A DNA stretch of 64,000 bases from Siphonodentalium dalli. Taxonomy: Eukaryota; Mollusca; Scaphopoda; Gadilida; Siphonodentaliidae. Position numbers and translations under genes: made by a program. The number at the start of each line of letters is the position of its first letter. Position 1 is the stretch's first letter. A model generated the notes under the pieces. It saw nothing but the letters and a program-made list of their open reading frames with translations, did not search any database and was not told the origin of the DNA. Below are positions 45,340-54,499 of this stretch, piece by piece. The stretch covers positions 10,496,036-10,560,035 of the forward strand of contig CP136069.1 of the NCBI GenBank assembly GCA_032622095.1. The letters run 5' to 3'.

Positions 45340-46224
45340 AGGGACCAGCCGAGGTCGACTTGGGAGACAGGGACCAGCCTAGAGGGCGACTTGGGAGACA
45401 GGGACCCGCCTAGAGGGCGACTTGGGAGACAGGGACCAGCCTAGAGGGCGACTTGGGAGACAGGGACCAGCCTAGAGGGCAACTTGGGAGACAGGGACCA
45501 GCCGAGAGGGCGACTTGGGAGACAGGGACCAGCCTAGAGGGCGACTTGGGAGACAGGGACCAGCCGAGAGGTCGACTTGGGAGACAGGGACCAGCCTAGA
45601 GGTCGACTTGGGAGACAGGGACCAGCCGAGAGGACGACTTGGGAGACAGGGACCAGCCTAGAGGTCGACTTGGGAGAAAGGAACCAGCCGAGAGGGCGAC
45701 TTGGGAGACAGGGACCAGCCTAGAGGGCGACTTGGGAGACAGGTACCAGCCTAGAGGGCGACTTGGGAGACAGGGACCAGCCTAGAGGTCGACTTGGGAG
45801 ACAGGGACCAGCCGAGAGGACGACTTGGGAGACAGGGACCAGCCTAGAGGGCGACTTGGGAGACAGGGACCAGCCGAGAGGTTGACTTGGGAGACAGGGA
45901 CCAGCCGAGAGGTTGACTTGGGAGACAGGGACCAGCCTAGAGGTCGACTTGGGAGACAGGGATCAGCCTAGAGGTCGACTTGGGAGACAGGGACCAGCCT
46001 AGAGGGCGACTTGGGAGACAGGCACCAGCCTAGAGGGCGACTTGGGAGACAGGGACCAGCCGAGAGGTCGACTTGGGAGACAGGGACCAGCCTAGAGGGT
46101 GACTTGGGCGACAGGGACCAGCCTAGAGGGTGACTTGGGCGACAGGGACCAGCCTAGAGGGTGACTTGGGCGACAGGGACCAGCCTAGAGGGTGACTTGG
46201 TTGGGACCAGCCTAGAGGGTGGGG
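45340..46224. repeat. 31-bp tandem array, ~28 units
   Basis: The unit is GGGACCAGCCTAGAGGGCGA plus CTTGGGAGACA, with a second form having CCGAGAGG. The last units have GGCGACAGGG in place of GGAGACAGGG. GC-rich compared with its surroundings. Confidence 0.97.
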
Positions 46225-46304
46225 AGACATAATCTCCCTAAAATGTGCCACTTCCTGCACTTCTCCCAGGAAGAATTGACTTCTCTCTCATATACCAGTA
46301 TGCG

Positions 46305-46541
46305 TACCCCGCTGGACAAAACAAGTGTCCACTTAACCGCGGTGCGGTTTGCGTTGCCACCGCGGCCGAACTGCAACAACACCGCGGCTCCACCGGCTGA
46401 TTGCAGTTCGGCCGCGGTGTACTTGCCGTTCAGCCGCGGTGTACTTGCCGTTCGGCCGCGGTGTTGTTGCCGTTCGGCCGCGGTGTACTTGCCGTTCGGC
46501 CGCGGTGTACTTGCCGTTCGACCGCGGTGTACTTGCCGTTC
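46305..46541. mobile_element. GC-rich foldback element, right end missing
   Basis: It starts TACCCCGCTGGACAAAACAA and holds about five 22-bp units with CCGCGG; the closing TIR is absent. Confidence 0.6.
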
Positions 46542-47740
46542 TTGGAATGATGTTGAAAAACACAAAGAGGGCACCATAAATGAGGCTTGATTGAGGCCAT
46601 TGTCTAAATACCGTCCGTCAGACGATCTATTATATGTTTGAGGGTTAATCTGTCTGGTGACAAGGTGTGATAATCTTTTAAGTAGTCAACGTACGTCCCA
46701 CCAGTAAACTGTCATAAAATCAAGGTGTCATAATCCATCCTGATTAGAAAAGGCTCCCGCTGATAATTATTAGGCGACACGGAAGTGTGATGTTGCCGAC
46801 AACAGACTTCATCTAGATTTGGCAGCACGTGTCTTTTTGAGAAATAAGCATTGGAATGTCGTGCACACGTGGCAGCCTCATCATGACTATGCTGTCATTT
46901 AAGACTGATTATAAAATAAGGATTGTCGCATCCTACTTTGGACTGTTTGTTTGCCCATGTTGAAATATTTGTTATTGTGATGTTGTTTTCTCTTGTTAAA
47001 TATTTTTTTTTTACATTAATTAAAACTATTATTTGGTTTGAATTATATACTGACAACATCCACCCATGTGGACCTCCTTTTGGAATTCACTGCCGTCCAT
47101 TGAATGTGTAAAAATCTGTGCCAGAATTGTCTTCAGAATGAACAATAAAGAGCGTTTGTGCGTGATCAGGTATTTTTCTCCCGCGAAGATTTTATGAACC
47201 TATTAAATATTCAAATCCTTTCAATACCGTGGTTACTTTAAAGACAAAACTGCGACAGCATGCCAATTGAACTTTGATAAAACTTGAAAGGGAATATCGA
47301 GGAGAAAGTGAGATGTCATAATCATGTTAACTCAAACAGTTACGATGTAGCAAACAATGTCATTGCTACATTCCTCGCGCCCAGTTTCTGAATAATGCTG
47401 ACGTAATCGCGTGCACCTGGCATTTGAGATGTACAGATGTGCGCAAAATTAACGGCGGTTATCAACCTCCCAATCGAGGGTTTCACTCAATTTTTTGTGG
47501 CAATATACGTAAACAATACTTTATAATGGATATATAACAAAATAAAAATTTAATGAGGCATGCATGGTTTATACATCCATTGAATAAAAGCGACCACGTG
47601 GTTCGTTTTTGTGAATTTGCAATAGATCGGATATGGGAGGGAGATCATGGGATCATTAGAATTGTGCTAAATTAATCGGCTTTCTGGGAAACACGGCACC
47701 AGAGCGCATCGCTTCAACAAAACGGGAATATATGAGAATG
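46542..47740. other. intron left of the LTR element, nothing recognised
   Basis: Unique-looking, with no exon signal on the minus strand that I trust. Confidence 0.5.
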
Positions 47741-47745
47741 TACTG

Positions 47746-47913
47746 TGTTGTATACGTGGGAGCCGGCGATTGTCTTAAAGCATAGTAAAGAGATGTTTTG
47801 TTTGCTTGATCTCGGCTTTAATTAACTTCTTTTAGACCGGAAGTGATACATGGGAAATAATCAATATCGCGGAATGTACACAATGAACAGTATAACGGAT
47901 CAATCATACCACA
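47746..47913 (-). repeat. 3' LTR of the retrotransposon (168 bp)
   Basis: By eye it is the same as the 5' LTR at every base. The 5-bp TACTG just outside it at 47741-47745 matches the bases after the other LTR. Confidence 0.96.
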
Positions 47914-47925
47914 TTCTCCCTCACT
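47914..47925 (-). promoter_or_regulatory. polypurine tract
   Basis: The sense strand reads AGTGAGGGAGAA directly before the 3' LTR. A purine run at this spot primes plus-strand DNA synthesis in LTR elements. Confidence 0.8.
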
Positions 47926-47967
47926 TAGAAATTAACCAAACTATACAAATGAAACAATATCGTAGTC

Positions 47968-48079
47968 TCAATCGTCCAACCACTTTGGCCTTTGCTTAAC
48001 ACGGATAGATCTACGTAATTCGGGTTCGGTACTGTCCTGAGGATAATCATGTGAAAGACTTTCATTCTGATTACATTTG
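47968..48079 (-). pseudogene. pol C-terminal tail in a shifted frame
   Basis: After the TAG at 48080, a different frame encodes NQNESLSHDYPQDS and then the basic tail RRSIRVKQRPKWLDD before TGA (47968-47970). Short basic tails of this kind end many Ty3/Gypsy pol proteins. The peptide NQNES occurs on both sides of the frame change, because a ~64-bp segment is tandemly duplicated here (around 48026-48150). Since 64 is not a multiple of three, the duplication itself accounts for the shift. The two units are clearly diverged, although the LTRs match, so the duplication predates this insertion. Confidence 0.7.
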
Positions 48080-49078
48080 CTAGGTACCCGGCAGAGTATA
48101 GTCCTGAGAATCACTAGAAACACTTTCATTCTGATTAGAGTTAAATTGCTCGGTAATAACATTGTCAGGAGTTTTTCCCAAATCACACTCTTTTGTATCT
48201 ACACGAACATCATTGTCAGTATTACTAATGTCACGATCAGTTACATGAAACATGTCGCTCTCAGAGTCGCTCTCAGTCCCAATGGGTGCCAAATCCCGGG
48301 TTGAAACAGTTTGAACTCTTCCGCTTGGTAGTTTAACATGTGAATATTGTTCATTGGCTTCCAGTAGTTCTACCCGGTCAACATATGGATCATGTTTACT
48401 GTTTCTAACGAATCTACGCATCAGTACTTGACCAGGAGTAGTCAACCAATTTGGAAGTGAAGTCCCATTGTTGGATCGCCTCGCAAACTTGAACAATCTG
48501 TCATGAGGGCTCTCATTTGTGGCAGTGGAGATTAGTGTTCTTATCGAATGTAATGCGACTAGCAGTACTTCCTCCCACTGAGTTATCTTAAGTCCACGAG
48601 AATGCAATCCGAGCTGAACAGCTTTCCATATTATCCCGTTATACCGTTCACATTGGGCATTACCTGTCGGGTGGTACGGAGTCGTGTGACTAGAAATCAC
48701 ACCACTACTTGTCAAGAATTCTTTCACATCTGAACTCATAAATGAAGCACCTCTGTCTGAGTGTACGTATCTTGGCATTCCGAACATCGAAAATATAAGT
48801 TTTAAACAGTTTATCACGGTTTTGCTTGAGACGTCTGGACAAGGAATGGCGAATGGGAACCTACTATACTCATCGATAACAGTCAGAATGTATTTATTCC
48901 TTGTGGATGATGGTAGAGGTCCTTTGAAGTCCATACTAAGTCTATCGAACGGCGCAGTCGCCCTCACAAGATTTGAGTTAGCTGGCTTAGAGAAGAACCT
49001 TGGCTTCAATTGACAACATGAACTGCACTCTAGGCATACCTTTCTAACCTCCTCTGTGGAATACGCTAAATTTTTGCT
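48080..49078 (-). CDS. integrase part of pol, downstream of the in-frame TGA
   Basis: This continues the gag-pol frame after the TGA. It opens with the Cys pair of the integrase zinc finger (C-x2-C, about 25 codons after the stop). The catalytic core has a D,D(35)E triad: Asp in LSMDFKGPLP, Asp in YVHSDRGASF and Glu in NAQCERYNG. A variable acidic C-terminal tail follows and ends at TAG (48080-48082). The core looks intact. Because the zinc finger and the catalytic residues fall on different sides of the TGA, this copy probably does not make a full integrase unless the stop is read through. Confidence 0.93.
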   Translation of the reverse strand, partial: SKNLAYSTEEVRKVCLECSSCCQLKPRFFSKPANSNLVRATAPFDRLSMDFKGPLPSSTRNKYILTVIDEYSRFPFAIPCPDVSSKTVINCLKLIFSMFGMPRYVHSDRGASFMSSDVKEFLTSSGVISSHTTPYHPTGNAQCERYNGIIWKAVQLGLHSRGLKITQWEEVLLVALHSIRTLISTATNESPHDRLFKFARRSNNGTSLPNWLTTPGQVLMRRFVRNSKHDPYVDRVELLEANEQYSHVKLPSGRVQTVSTRDLAPIGTESDSESDMFHVTDRDISNTDNDVRVDTKECDLGKTPDNVITEQFNSNQNESVSSDSQDYTLPGT

Positions 49079-51754
49079 TCACACATACTGAAGAAATCTT
49101 GTAATGCCAGGGTGGCATAGATCCTCGTGTATTTTCTTCAATTTCTGAAGAGAGAGTCCAGTGTTAATTGCGGCTACCACTCGACTCATAGTATCGGCCA
49201 CAACGTTCAGCGATCCAGGACAAAATTGTATGTCGTAATCGTAACAGGAAAGTTCCAATTTCCAACGCTGGATTTTATCATTCTTTATTTTCCCACGGTG
49301 TGACTCGTTGAACATGAATGAAACTGCACGTTGGTCAGTAACTATTGTGAAGCGTCTCCCTGCTAAGTAATAATGCCATTTACGGACAGCTTCTACAATT
49401 GCATATGCCTCTTTTTCCACCGATGAATGGTTGCGCTCGCTATGGTTAAGTGTTCTTGAGAAGAATGCCACTGGGCGTCCATTTTGATTTAGAGCAGCAG
49501 CGATCGCGACATCAGAAGCATCACTTTCGATAGTGAACGGTTGACTGTCATCAATTGAAGCTACCACAGCTTCGCAAATTATTTGTTTTAATTTATTGAA
49601 GGCTGACACTTGAGTTTGGCCCAATGGAAACTTGTCAACCGCAGTTAATGGATTGACGAGAGATGAGAAATTCCTGATCCATTTCGAATAATGGGCGAAC
49701 ATTCCTAGCGCTCGAGCCAAAGCTGCTTTGTTTTCCGGTATTGGAAGTTCTGTCAATGGTCGCATTCTTTCAGAGTCTGGTCTTAAACTACCATGGCTGA
49801 TTGTGTATCCAAGAAGATCGATCTCAGTTTTAGAGAAAACAGATTTGTCATTGTTGAAGGTCAAATTGTAGTTACTAGCAACTTCGAGAAGTTTTTCAAG
49901 TTCACGATCGTGATCAGCCTGATTGATGCCTGCGACTGTTATATTGTCGACGTAAGCAAAAGTTTGTTTTAAGCCAGATTTCTGGATAATGTTATCCATA
50001 GTACGTTGGAACGAAGCGACGCCATTTGTGACGCCGAATGGAATTCTGGTAAATTGGTATAATTTACCATCTGCCTCAAATGCTGTGTATGGTTTTTCAG
50101 TGTCGGGAATCTCGATTTGGTGATACGCAGCCCGAAGGTCTAGGGTTGAATACACTCTGTATTGCGCTAGTTGATTAGCCATTGTGTCCATACGGGGCAT
50201 CGGATAAGCATCACCCTGAGTGAACCTATTGATCGTTCTGGAATAATCAACGCACAGTCGTTTCTTGCTGCTATTATTCACTACGATAAGTACTTGCGCG
50301 CGCCAAGGTGATTTACTCGGTTCTATGATGCCGTCTTGTAACCACCGTTGTGTTTCGTTTTGAATGAACTTGGAGTCTTCCGAACTGAATCGTCGTGATT
50401 TAGTAGTAATAGGTTTACAGTCCTCCGTTAGGTTATGAAAGATTGACTGCGGCTCGACTTTGACGGTTTCACTGGTCTTCATTTCACAGATTGTCAGTTG
50501 TTCCTTTTTACCACCGAACGAGAAGTTAACCGAACTGTGTGTCGCCATGAAATCGCGCCCCAGGATTATGTCACTGACTAAGTCTGCTAGTATCATCACT
50601 TTGACATCTGAGTAGGTTCTTTCCTGCATTATCAAGTCAACACAACAGAATCCTAGGACTTTTACTTCATTATGTCCTGTCGCCAGGGATACTCGTTGAC
50701 CAGCCGGCGATAATTCAAGTTGCAGTTTTTGGGCAACCGCCATTTTCATGAATGATCCAGAACTTCCCGAATCTATAAGAGCAGTCCATGATTTTCCACA
50801 AATGTTTACAATTTGAAGTGCATTGTTTACGTTCTGTGGCTTTGCAGTATTTTGTGTCACGACAGCAAGTTGGAAATCAGACAAGTTTTGTTCGATCGCG
50901 GCAGATCTCGTACTTCGACACATTTTGATTCGGTGACCGATACGGTGGCATCCCGTGCACTTCTCATTTCTGGCGGAGCATATATAGCGGGGATGCCATG
51001 GCCTTTCTCCACAGTTTCCACAATAAGAATTGGTGGTTTTGGACTGACGTTTATAGGGCAGTTGCGAATACGGTCGTTTTGCTTCGCCAGAAGCGGCACA
51101 CTCATTTTTGTTTTCGTTTGCTCTATCTGAATGTGTGTTGTCAGAGTCAGACAGAGATGTCGCGCTCAAGGAGTTAGTCACGGAATATGAAGCGTTGTTT
51201 CTCTCCGCCATCTCCAAAGACTTTGCCGTGTCTTTCGCAACTTGGAATGTCATCTCACTTTTCTCCAGTAGCCTTTGTCTGATAGTTGAAGACGACAGTC
51301 CAGCGATAAACGCGTCCAACATGCACTGTTGTTTGTTTTCTTCGACTGTGAGGGTGTCGAAGTGACAATTCCGAGCCAACGTTGACAGTTCGTTTATGTA
51401 TCGTTGGATGTCCTCACCAGGTCTTTGACGTCTGGTCGATAAGAGATGCCGTGCTGCAATTTTGTTTGGCTTCTTCTCAAACATGTCGACTAAAATGGTC
51501 ATAGCTGTATTGTAAGTTGTTGCTTGTGCTATGTAGTGGAAAACCCTCTTTCCGACATTTTTGCGCAAAAGTCGCAGCTTTCGTGGGTCGTTGTCGGCCA
51601 CAGCGTCAGCCTGTTCTTCCAAATAGCCGTCAAATACAGCTTTCCAATATTCCCAAGATATGGTAGCGTCGGGGTCATCGGGGTCAATGTCTAAAAGATC
51701 GGGTTTGAGCGTCTTGTCGGCATCAAACGACACAGTTCTGTTTTGTTCAGGCAT
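49079..51754 (-). CDS. gag-pol polyprotein (gag, protease, RT, RNase H, start of integrase)
   Basis: An 891-residue frame whose ATG lies only 23 nt inside the 5' LTR. Gag spans about residues 1-290 and ends with two zinc knuckles at 245-279 (C-x2-C-x5-H-x4-C, then C-x2-C-x4-H-x4-C). The protease has the active-site triplet DSG at 328-330 and an IILGRDFM flap-proximal block near 396. Reverse transcriptase shows LDLRAAYHQ (Asp 539) and, in place of the usual YxDD, YVDN at 601-604. RNase H acidic residues are seen at Asp 745, Glu 780 or 782, and Asp 807. The frame ends just after HEDLCHPG, which supplies the two zinc-binding His of integrase, at a TGA (49079-49081). The same frame then stays open to 48080, so this stop interrupts a single gag-pol frame. 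Whether it is a mutation or is read through is unknown. Confidence 0.95.
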   Translation of the reverse strand: MPEQNRTVSFDADKTLKPDLLDIDPDDPDATISWEYWKAVFDGYLEEQADAVADNDPRKLRLLRKNVGKRVFHYIAQATTYNTAMTILVDMFEKKPNKIAARHLLSTRRQRPGEDIQRYINELSTLARNCHFDTLTVEENKQQCMLDAFIAGLSSSTIRQRLLEKSEMTFQVAKDTAKSLEMAERNNASYSVTNSLSATSLSDSDNTHSDRANENKNECAASGEAKRPYSQLPYKRQSKTTNSYCGNCGERPWHPRYICSARNEKCTGCHRIGHRIKMCRSTRSAAIEQNLSDFQLAVVTQNTAKPQNVNNALQIVNICGKSWTALIDSGSSGSFMKMAVAQKLQLELSPAGQRVSLATGHNEVKVLGFCCVDLIMQERTYSDVKVMILADLVSDIILGRDFMATHSSVNFSFGGKKEQLTICEMKTSETVKVEPQSIFHNLTEDCKPITTKSRRFSSEDSKFIQNETQRWLQDGIIEPSKSPWRAQVLIVVNNSSKKRLCVDYSRTINRFTQGDAYPMPRMDTMANQLAQYRVYSTLDLRAAYHQIEIPDTEKPYTAFEADGKLYQFTRIPFGVTNGVASFQRTMDNIIQKSGLKQTFAYVDNITVAGINQADHDRELEKLLEVASNYNLTFNNDKSVFSKTEIDLLGYTISHGSLRPDSERMRPLTELPIPENKAALARALGMFAHYSKWIRNFSSLVNPLTAVDKFPLGQTQVSAFNKLKQIICEAVVASIDDSQPFTIESDASDVAIAAALNQNGRPVAFFSRTLNHSERNHSSVEKEAYAIVEAVRKWHYYLAGRRFTIVTDQRAVSFMFNESHRGKIKNDKIQRWKLELSCYDYDIQFCPGSLNVVADTMSRVVAAINTGLSLQKLKKIHEDLCHPGITRFLQYV

Positions 51755-51759
51755 TTCGA

Positions 51760-51776
51760 AAAAGAAGTTAATTAAA
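51760..51776 (-). promoter_or_regulatory. primer-binding site, self-priming type
   Basis: One base inside the 5' LTR the sense strand reads TTTAATTAACTTCTTTT. This 17-mer is the exact reverse complement of the LTR segment at 51849-51865; the match stops at both ends. It lacks the TGG start expected when a tRNA 3' end primes. The geometry is that of the Tf1/sushi group, in which the 5' end of the element RNA folds back onto the primer-binding site. Confidence 0.75.
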
Positions 51777-51777
51777 T

Positions 51778-51945
51778 TGTTGTATACGTGGGAGCCGGCG
51801 ATTGTCTTAAAGCATAGTAAAGAGATGTTTTGTTTGCTTGATCTCGGCTTTAATTAACTTCTTTTAGACCGGAAGTGATACATGGGAAATAATCAATATC
51901 GCGGAATGTACACAATGAACAGTATAACGGATCAATCATACCACA
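51778..51945 (-). repeat. 5' LTR of the retrotransposon (168 bp)
   Basis: On the sense (minus) strand it begins TGTGGTATGATTG and ends GTATACAACA, so it has the usual TG...CA ends. Sense positions 81-97 (51865-51849) are complementary to the primer-binding site. If the RNA starts close to there, U3 would be only about 80 nt. Confidence 0.96.
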
Positions 51946-51950
51946 TACTG

Positions 51951-53099
51951 CTGTTGCGAAAACAAAAGAATCGTGGTTCTCCGTTTTTTATTGGCGTATA
52001 CGGCGCCGCTGTGTATTCCAATGTTTATTTATTTATGAAACTCTATTAGAGTAAGCATGTTTGTTGAGATACTATACTTATCAATATATGTCATATCTGT
52101 CTGGTTTTTAAAATCCAGATTCCTACATAAATTATACCAGTAATAAACGCATGCATGACGTATTGACCGCGTGGTTGTTTGTGCACGCGAGGTTTTCCCC
52201 GAATTATCTGCATTTTCTGATCAGGGCTAGTGGTTTTCAAAACTTGTCAACATGAATTTTTTTATTTGAATATGATGACTAAATTCTTATATTTAGGAAT
52301 GTTGGTAGAGAATACAATAAATGGTGTATTTTCAATAGCTTGTTAATGCATAATAAAACGGAAAACATTAAATGAATTGAAAAGCTTACCGCCCACCCCT
52401 AATTTCGGGGTGTCCGTTCGGGGAAACGTGTGCATTATTCCTTTTGACCTTATACACGTGTCCCATCACACTTCTAATTTGTTTTTCAACACACATTGTT
52501 TGTGTAATCTTTATTCAGTCCATCCTCTCATTACTCTGGTGGCAAATACCGTGGACTTATAGATCGAGCAAAGTGTAAAATGTCGCGTATTTTCAGTTTC
52601 TAGCAATTAATTTTTACTTGGCAATGGATTTGCCACATATATGGATCGATAATATAACACTTTTATTTAATATGCTCATTTGATCATATTTTTTTTCCAA
52701 AATAATAGCAACTCTAATAAAAACATGGGAATCATTTTATTTACCAAATCTCGGTTATGGTGTCAAAGCATACCGCATTAGAACAAAATATCGGTAAGCT
52801 CCTCCCACAGCCAACCAATTGAAGCAGAGAATAAAATCTCACAAACTAATCCTGGATGATTGACAGGTGTATGTCGACGTGCTAGCATGCACAGGATCGA
52901 CGCATGAAGTTTTTTTTATATTTGACAACAAAGTTCCATTAAAATCTACCGGTACGTTAGATCGTTGAAACAGTTGGGTTAAATATAAATGTGATTTGCA
53001 TAATGACATTAAAGCCGATATTATGTACGGATTTAAATTTCCTGTAATTAAAAATACTAACCTTCGTATATTTCTACTAATAAAACATGTTTTAAACTC
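51951..53099. other. intron right of the LTR element, nothing recognised
   Basis: Unique-looking AT-rich sequence. Confidence 0.5.
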
Positions 53100-53359
53100 G
53101 AGAAAAAAAGACGATACAAACCAGGAATCTAACCCCGGTGTACTTGCCGTCCGCCGCGGTGTACTTGCCGTTCGGCCGCGGTGTACTTGCCGTTCGGCCC
53201 GCGGTGTACTTGCCGTTCGACCGCGGTGTACTTGCCGTTCGACCGCGGTGTACTTGCCGTTCGGCCGCGGTGCTCAGCCGCGGTTCCACAAAGTGACACC
53301 GCGGCCGAACGGCAAGTACACCGCGGTGGCATTGGACACTTGTTTTGTCCAGCGGGGTA
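53100..53359. mobile_element. GC-rich foldback element, left end missing
   Basis: It begins at the AGACGATACAAACC block also seen at 9397 and ends TTTTGTCCAGCGGGGTA. About five 22-bp units, the last in inverted orientation. Confidence 0.6.
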
Positions 53360-53410
53360 TGTCCCAACAGAATATTTACTTCTCCCAACTAGAAACCAAG
53401 CTTGTCATTT

Positions 53411-53798
53411 GCAGAATGAGGTCCCCAGAGGGTGAATTTAGTGACGCTATCCCACATAGCAGGCTAGCATCACAAAATCCACCCTCTGGGGACCTCATTC
53501 GGCTTAGGCTTCATTTTCTCTGGAAAGTTTCGTTATTATAAAATTTCTATAGAAATTTCTTCACATAGATTCTATTTCCTTTTTTAATTTAGTTTCTCTA
53601 TATCCCTAAATTGGCAGACGACACATTGCATAATCGAGGTTCCCAATGGGTGTACATCACAATATTCACCATTTGGGAACTTCAATCTGAGTCTATGTCT
53701 CCCATAGCAGATGAGGTCCCCAGAGGGTGAATTTGGTGATGCTAGCCCACTACGTGTGATAGCATCACTCAATTCACCCTCTGGGGACCTCATTCTGC
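53411..53798. mobile_element. composite type A element (hairpins 53411-53503 and 53707-53798)
   Basis: The central palindrome GAGGTTCCCAATGGGTG ... CCATTTGGGAACTTC lies at 53635-53685. The right end is 48 bp from exon 1 of the host gene (53847). Confidence 0.75.
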
Positions 53799-53846
53799 CA
53801 ACTGTGGAATGGCATCATAAAATAGCCACGAGATAGGGGAACTTGC

Positions 53847-54035
53847 CTGCGTATGATAGATGTATCTGGTAGCGGAGGTTTTGGCGGAGGAGATCCTTCT
53901 TTGCTCCTCCCATCGATGCTATCGTTGGACTGTGACAGCGTGTTGTTGTCGTAGATACCCATATCACTGGTTTCCACCAAGATTGCCTTCTCCCTCGGCG
54001 TAAGCGGCATTTCTGGTAAAGAATTCCTCTTGACT
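53847..54035 (-). CDS. RAPGEF1: RAPGEF1 (C3G) exon 1 of those visible, proline-rich region
   Basis: This 189-nt exon encodes 62 codons of a low-complexity, proline-rich segment with the stretch RNSLPEMPLTPREKAIL near its start and PPPKPPLPD near its end. In C3G this part of the protein carries SH3-binding motifs for Crk adaptors. The acceptor follows a pyrimidine-rich tract ending TTTTTAAG, and a second AG two bases on makes an alternative start possible. The donor is AG|GCAAGT, a GC-AG type site rather than GT. Using it leaves two bases (AG) that join the first G of the exon at 43516 to keep the frame, which supports both exons. Assignment to C3G rests on gene order, phase and proline motifs; this segment alone is too poorly conserved to name the family. 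Confidence 0.7.
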
Positions 54036-54123
54036 CTTAAAAAGGAAGAAAAAACAATAGTATTGCAAGGGCGTGGCAAAATACGCCCATGGTAATTTCA
54101 ACAATGGGCTACTAAGTGTGAAT

Positions 54124-54335
54124 TCCAACACAAAGGGCCATAACTCTGGTAAAAATTGGCGGCGATTGGCTGCGGAACCCAAATTTGAACTTGACCTGTA
54201 TTTTGTGCTAGTAAACCCACATACCAAATTTAACTGCTTTCAGTTCAGACTCACTAAAGTGTCATCCAGAAACGAAAAAAGCGAACAGACAGATGGACGG
54301 ATGGACGGAAGGCTGGACCAAGAACATAATACGTT
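54124..54335. repeat. dispersed repeat with GGGCCATAACTCTGG core
   Basis: AAGGGCCATAACTCTGGTAA also occurs three times in 38110-38400. It ends in ATGGACGGATGGACGG and ACATAATACG. I recall similar blocks in mollusc genomes, but cannot check this. Confidence 0.6.
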
Positions 54336-54499
54336 GTTTTTTTCCTCAAAACGGCTGTATAATCATAACTAAGCAAGGACAAGATGAGAGAGGGCATCAT
54401 GAGTGACTCCTGTTCGGATTAAAACTGGAACAGCTCCGTGTTACAGAGTCTAATGAAAATAGCTGTGTGTCAAATTATCACCATTTTATTACACTCCAA

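Larger units (their letters stand above)
47746..51945 (-). mobile_element. complete Ty3/Gypsy-type LTR retrotransposon, 4.2 kb
   Basis: The element has two identical-looking 168-bp LTRs, a 5-bp target duplication TACTG (47741-47745 and 51946-51950), a gag-pol frame, a primer-binding site and a polypurine tract. Gene order is gag, protease, reverse transcriptase, RNase H, integrase, which is the Ty3/Gypsy order. There is no envelope gene and no chromodomain. It lies in the intron between the exons at 53847 and 43516, in the same transcriptional direction as the host gene. Matching LTRs indicate a recent insertion. The tandem zinc knuckles and single gag-pol frame resemble mag-like animal elements, but the clade needs a tree. 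Confidence 0.97.
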
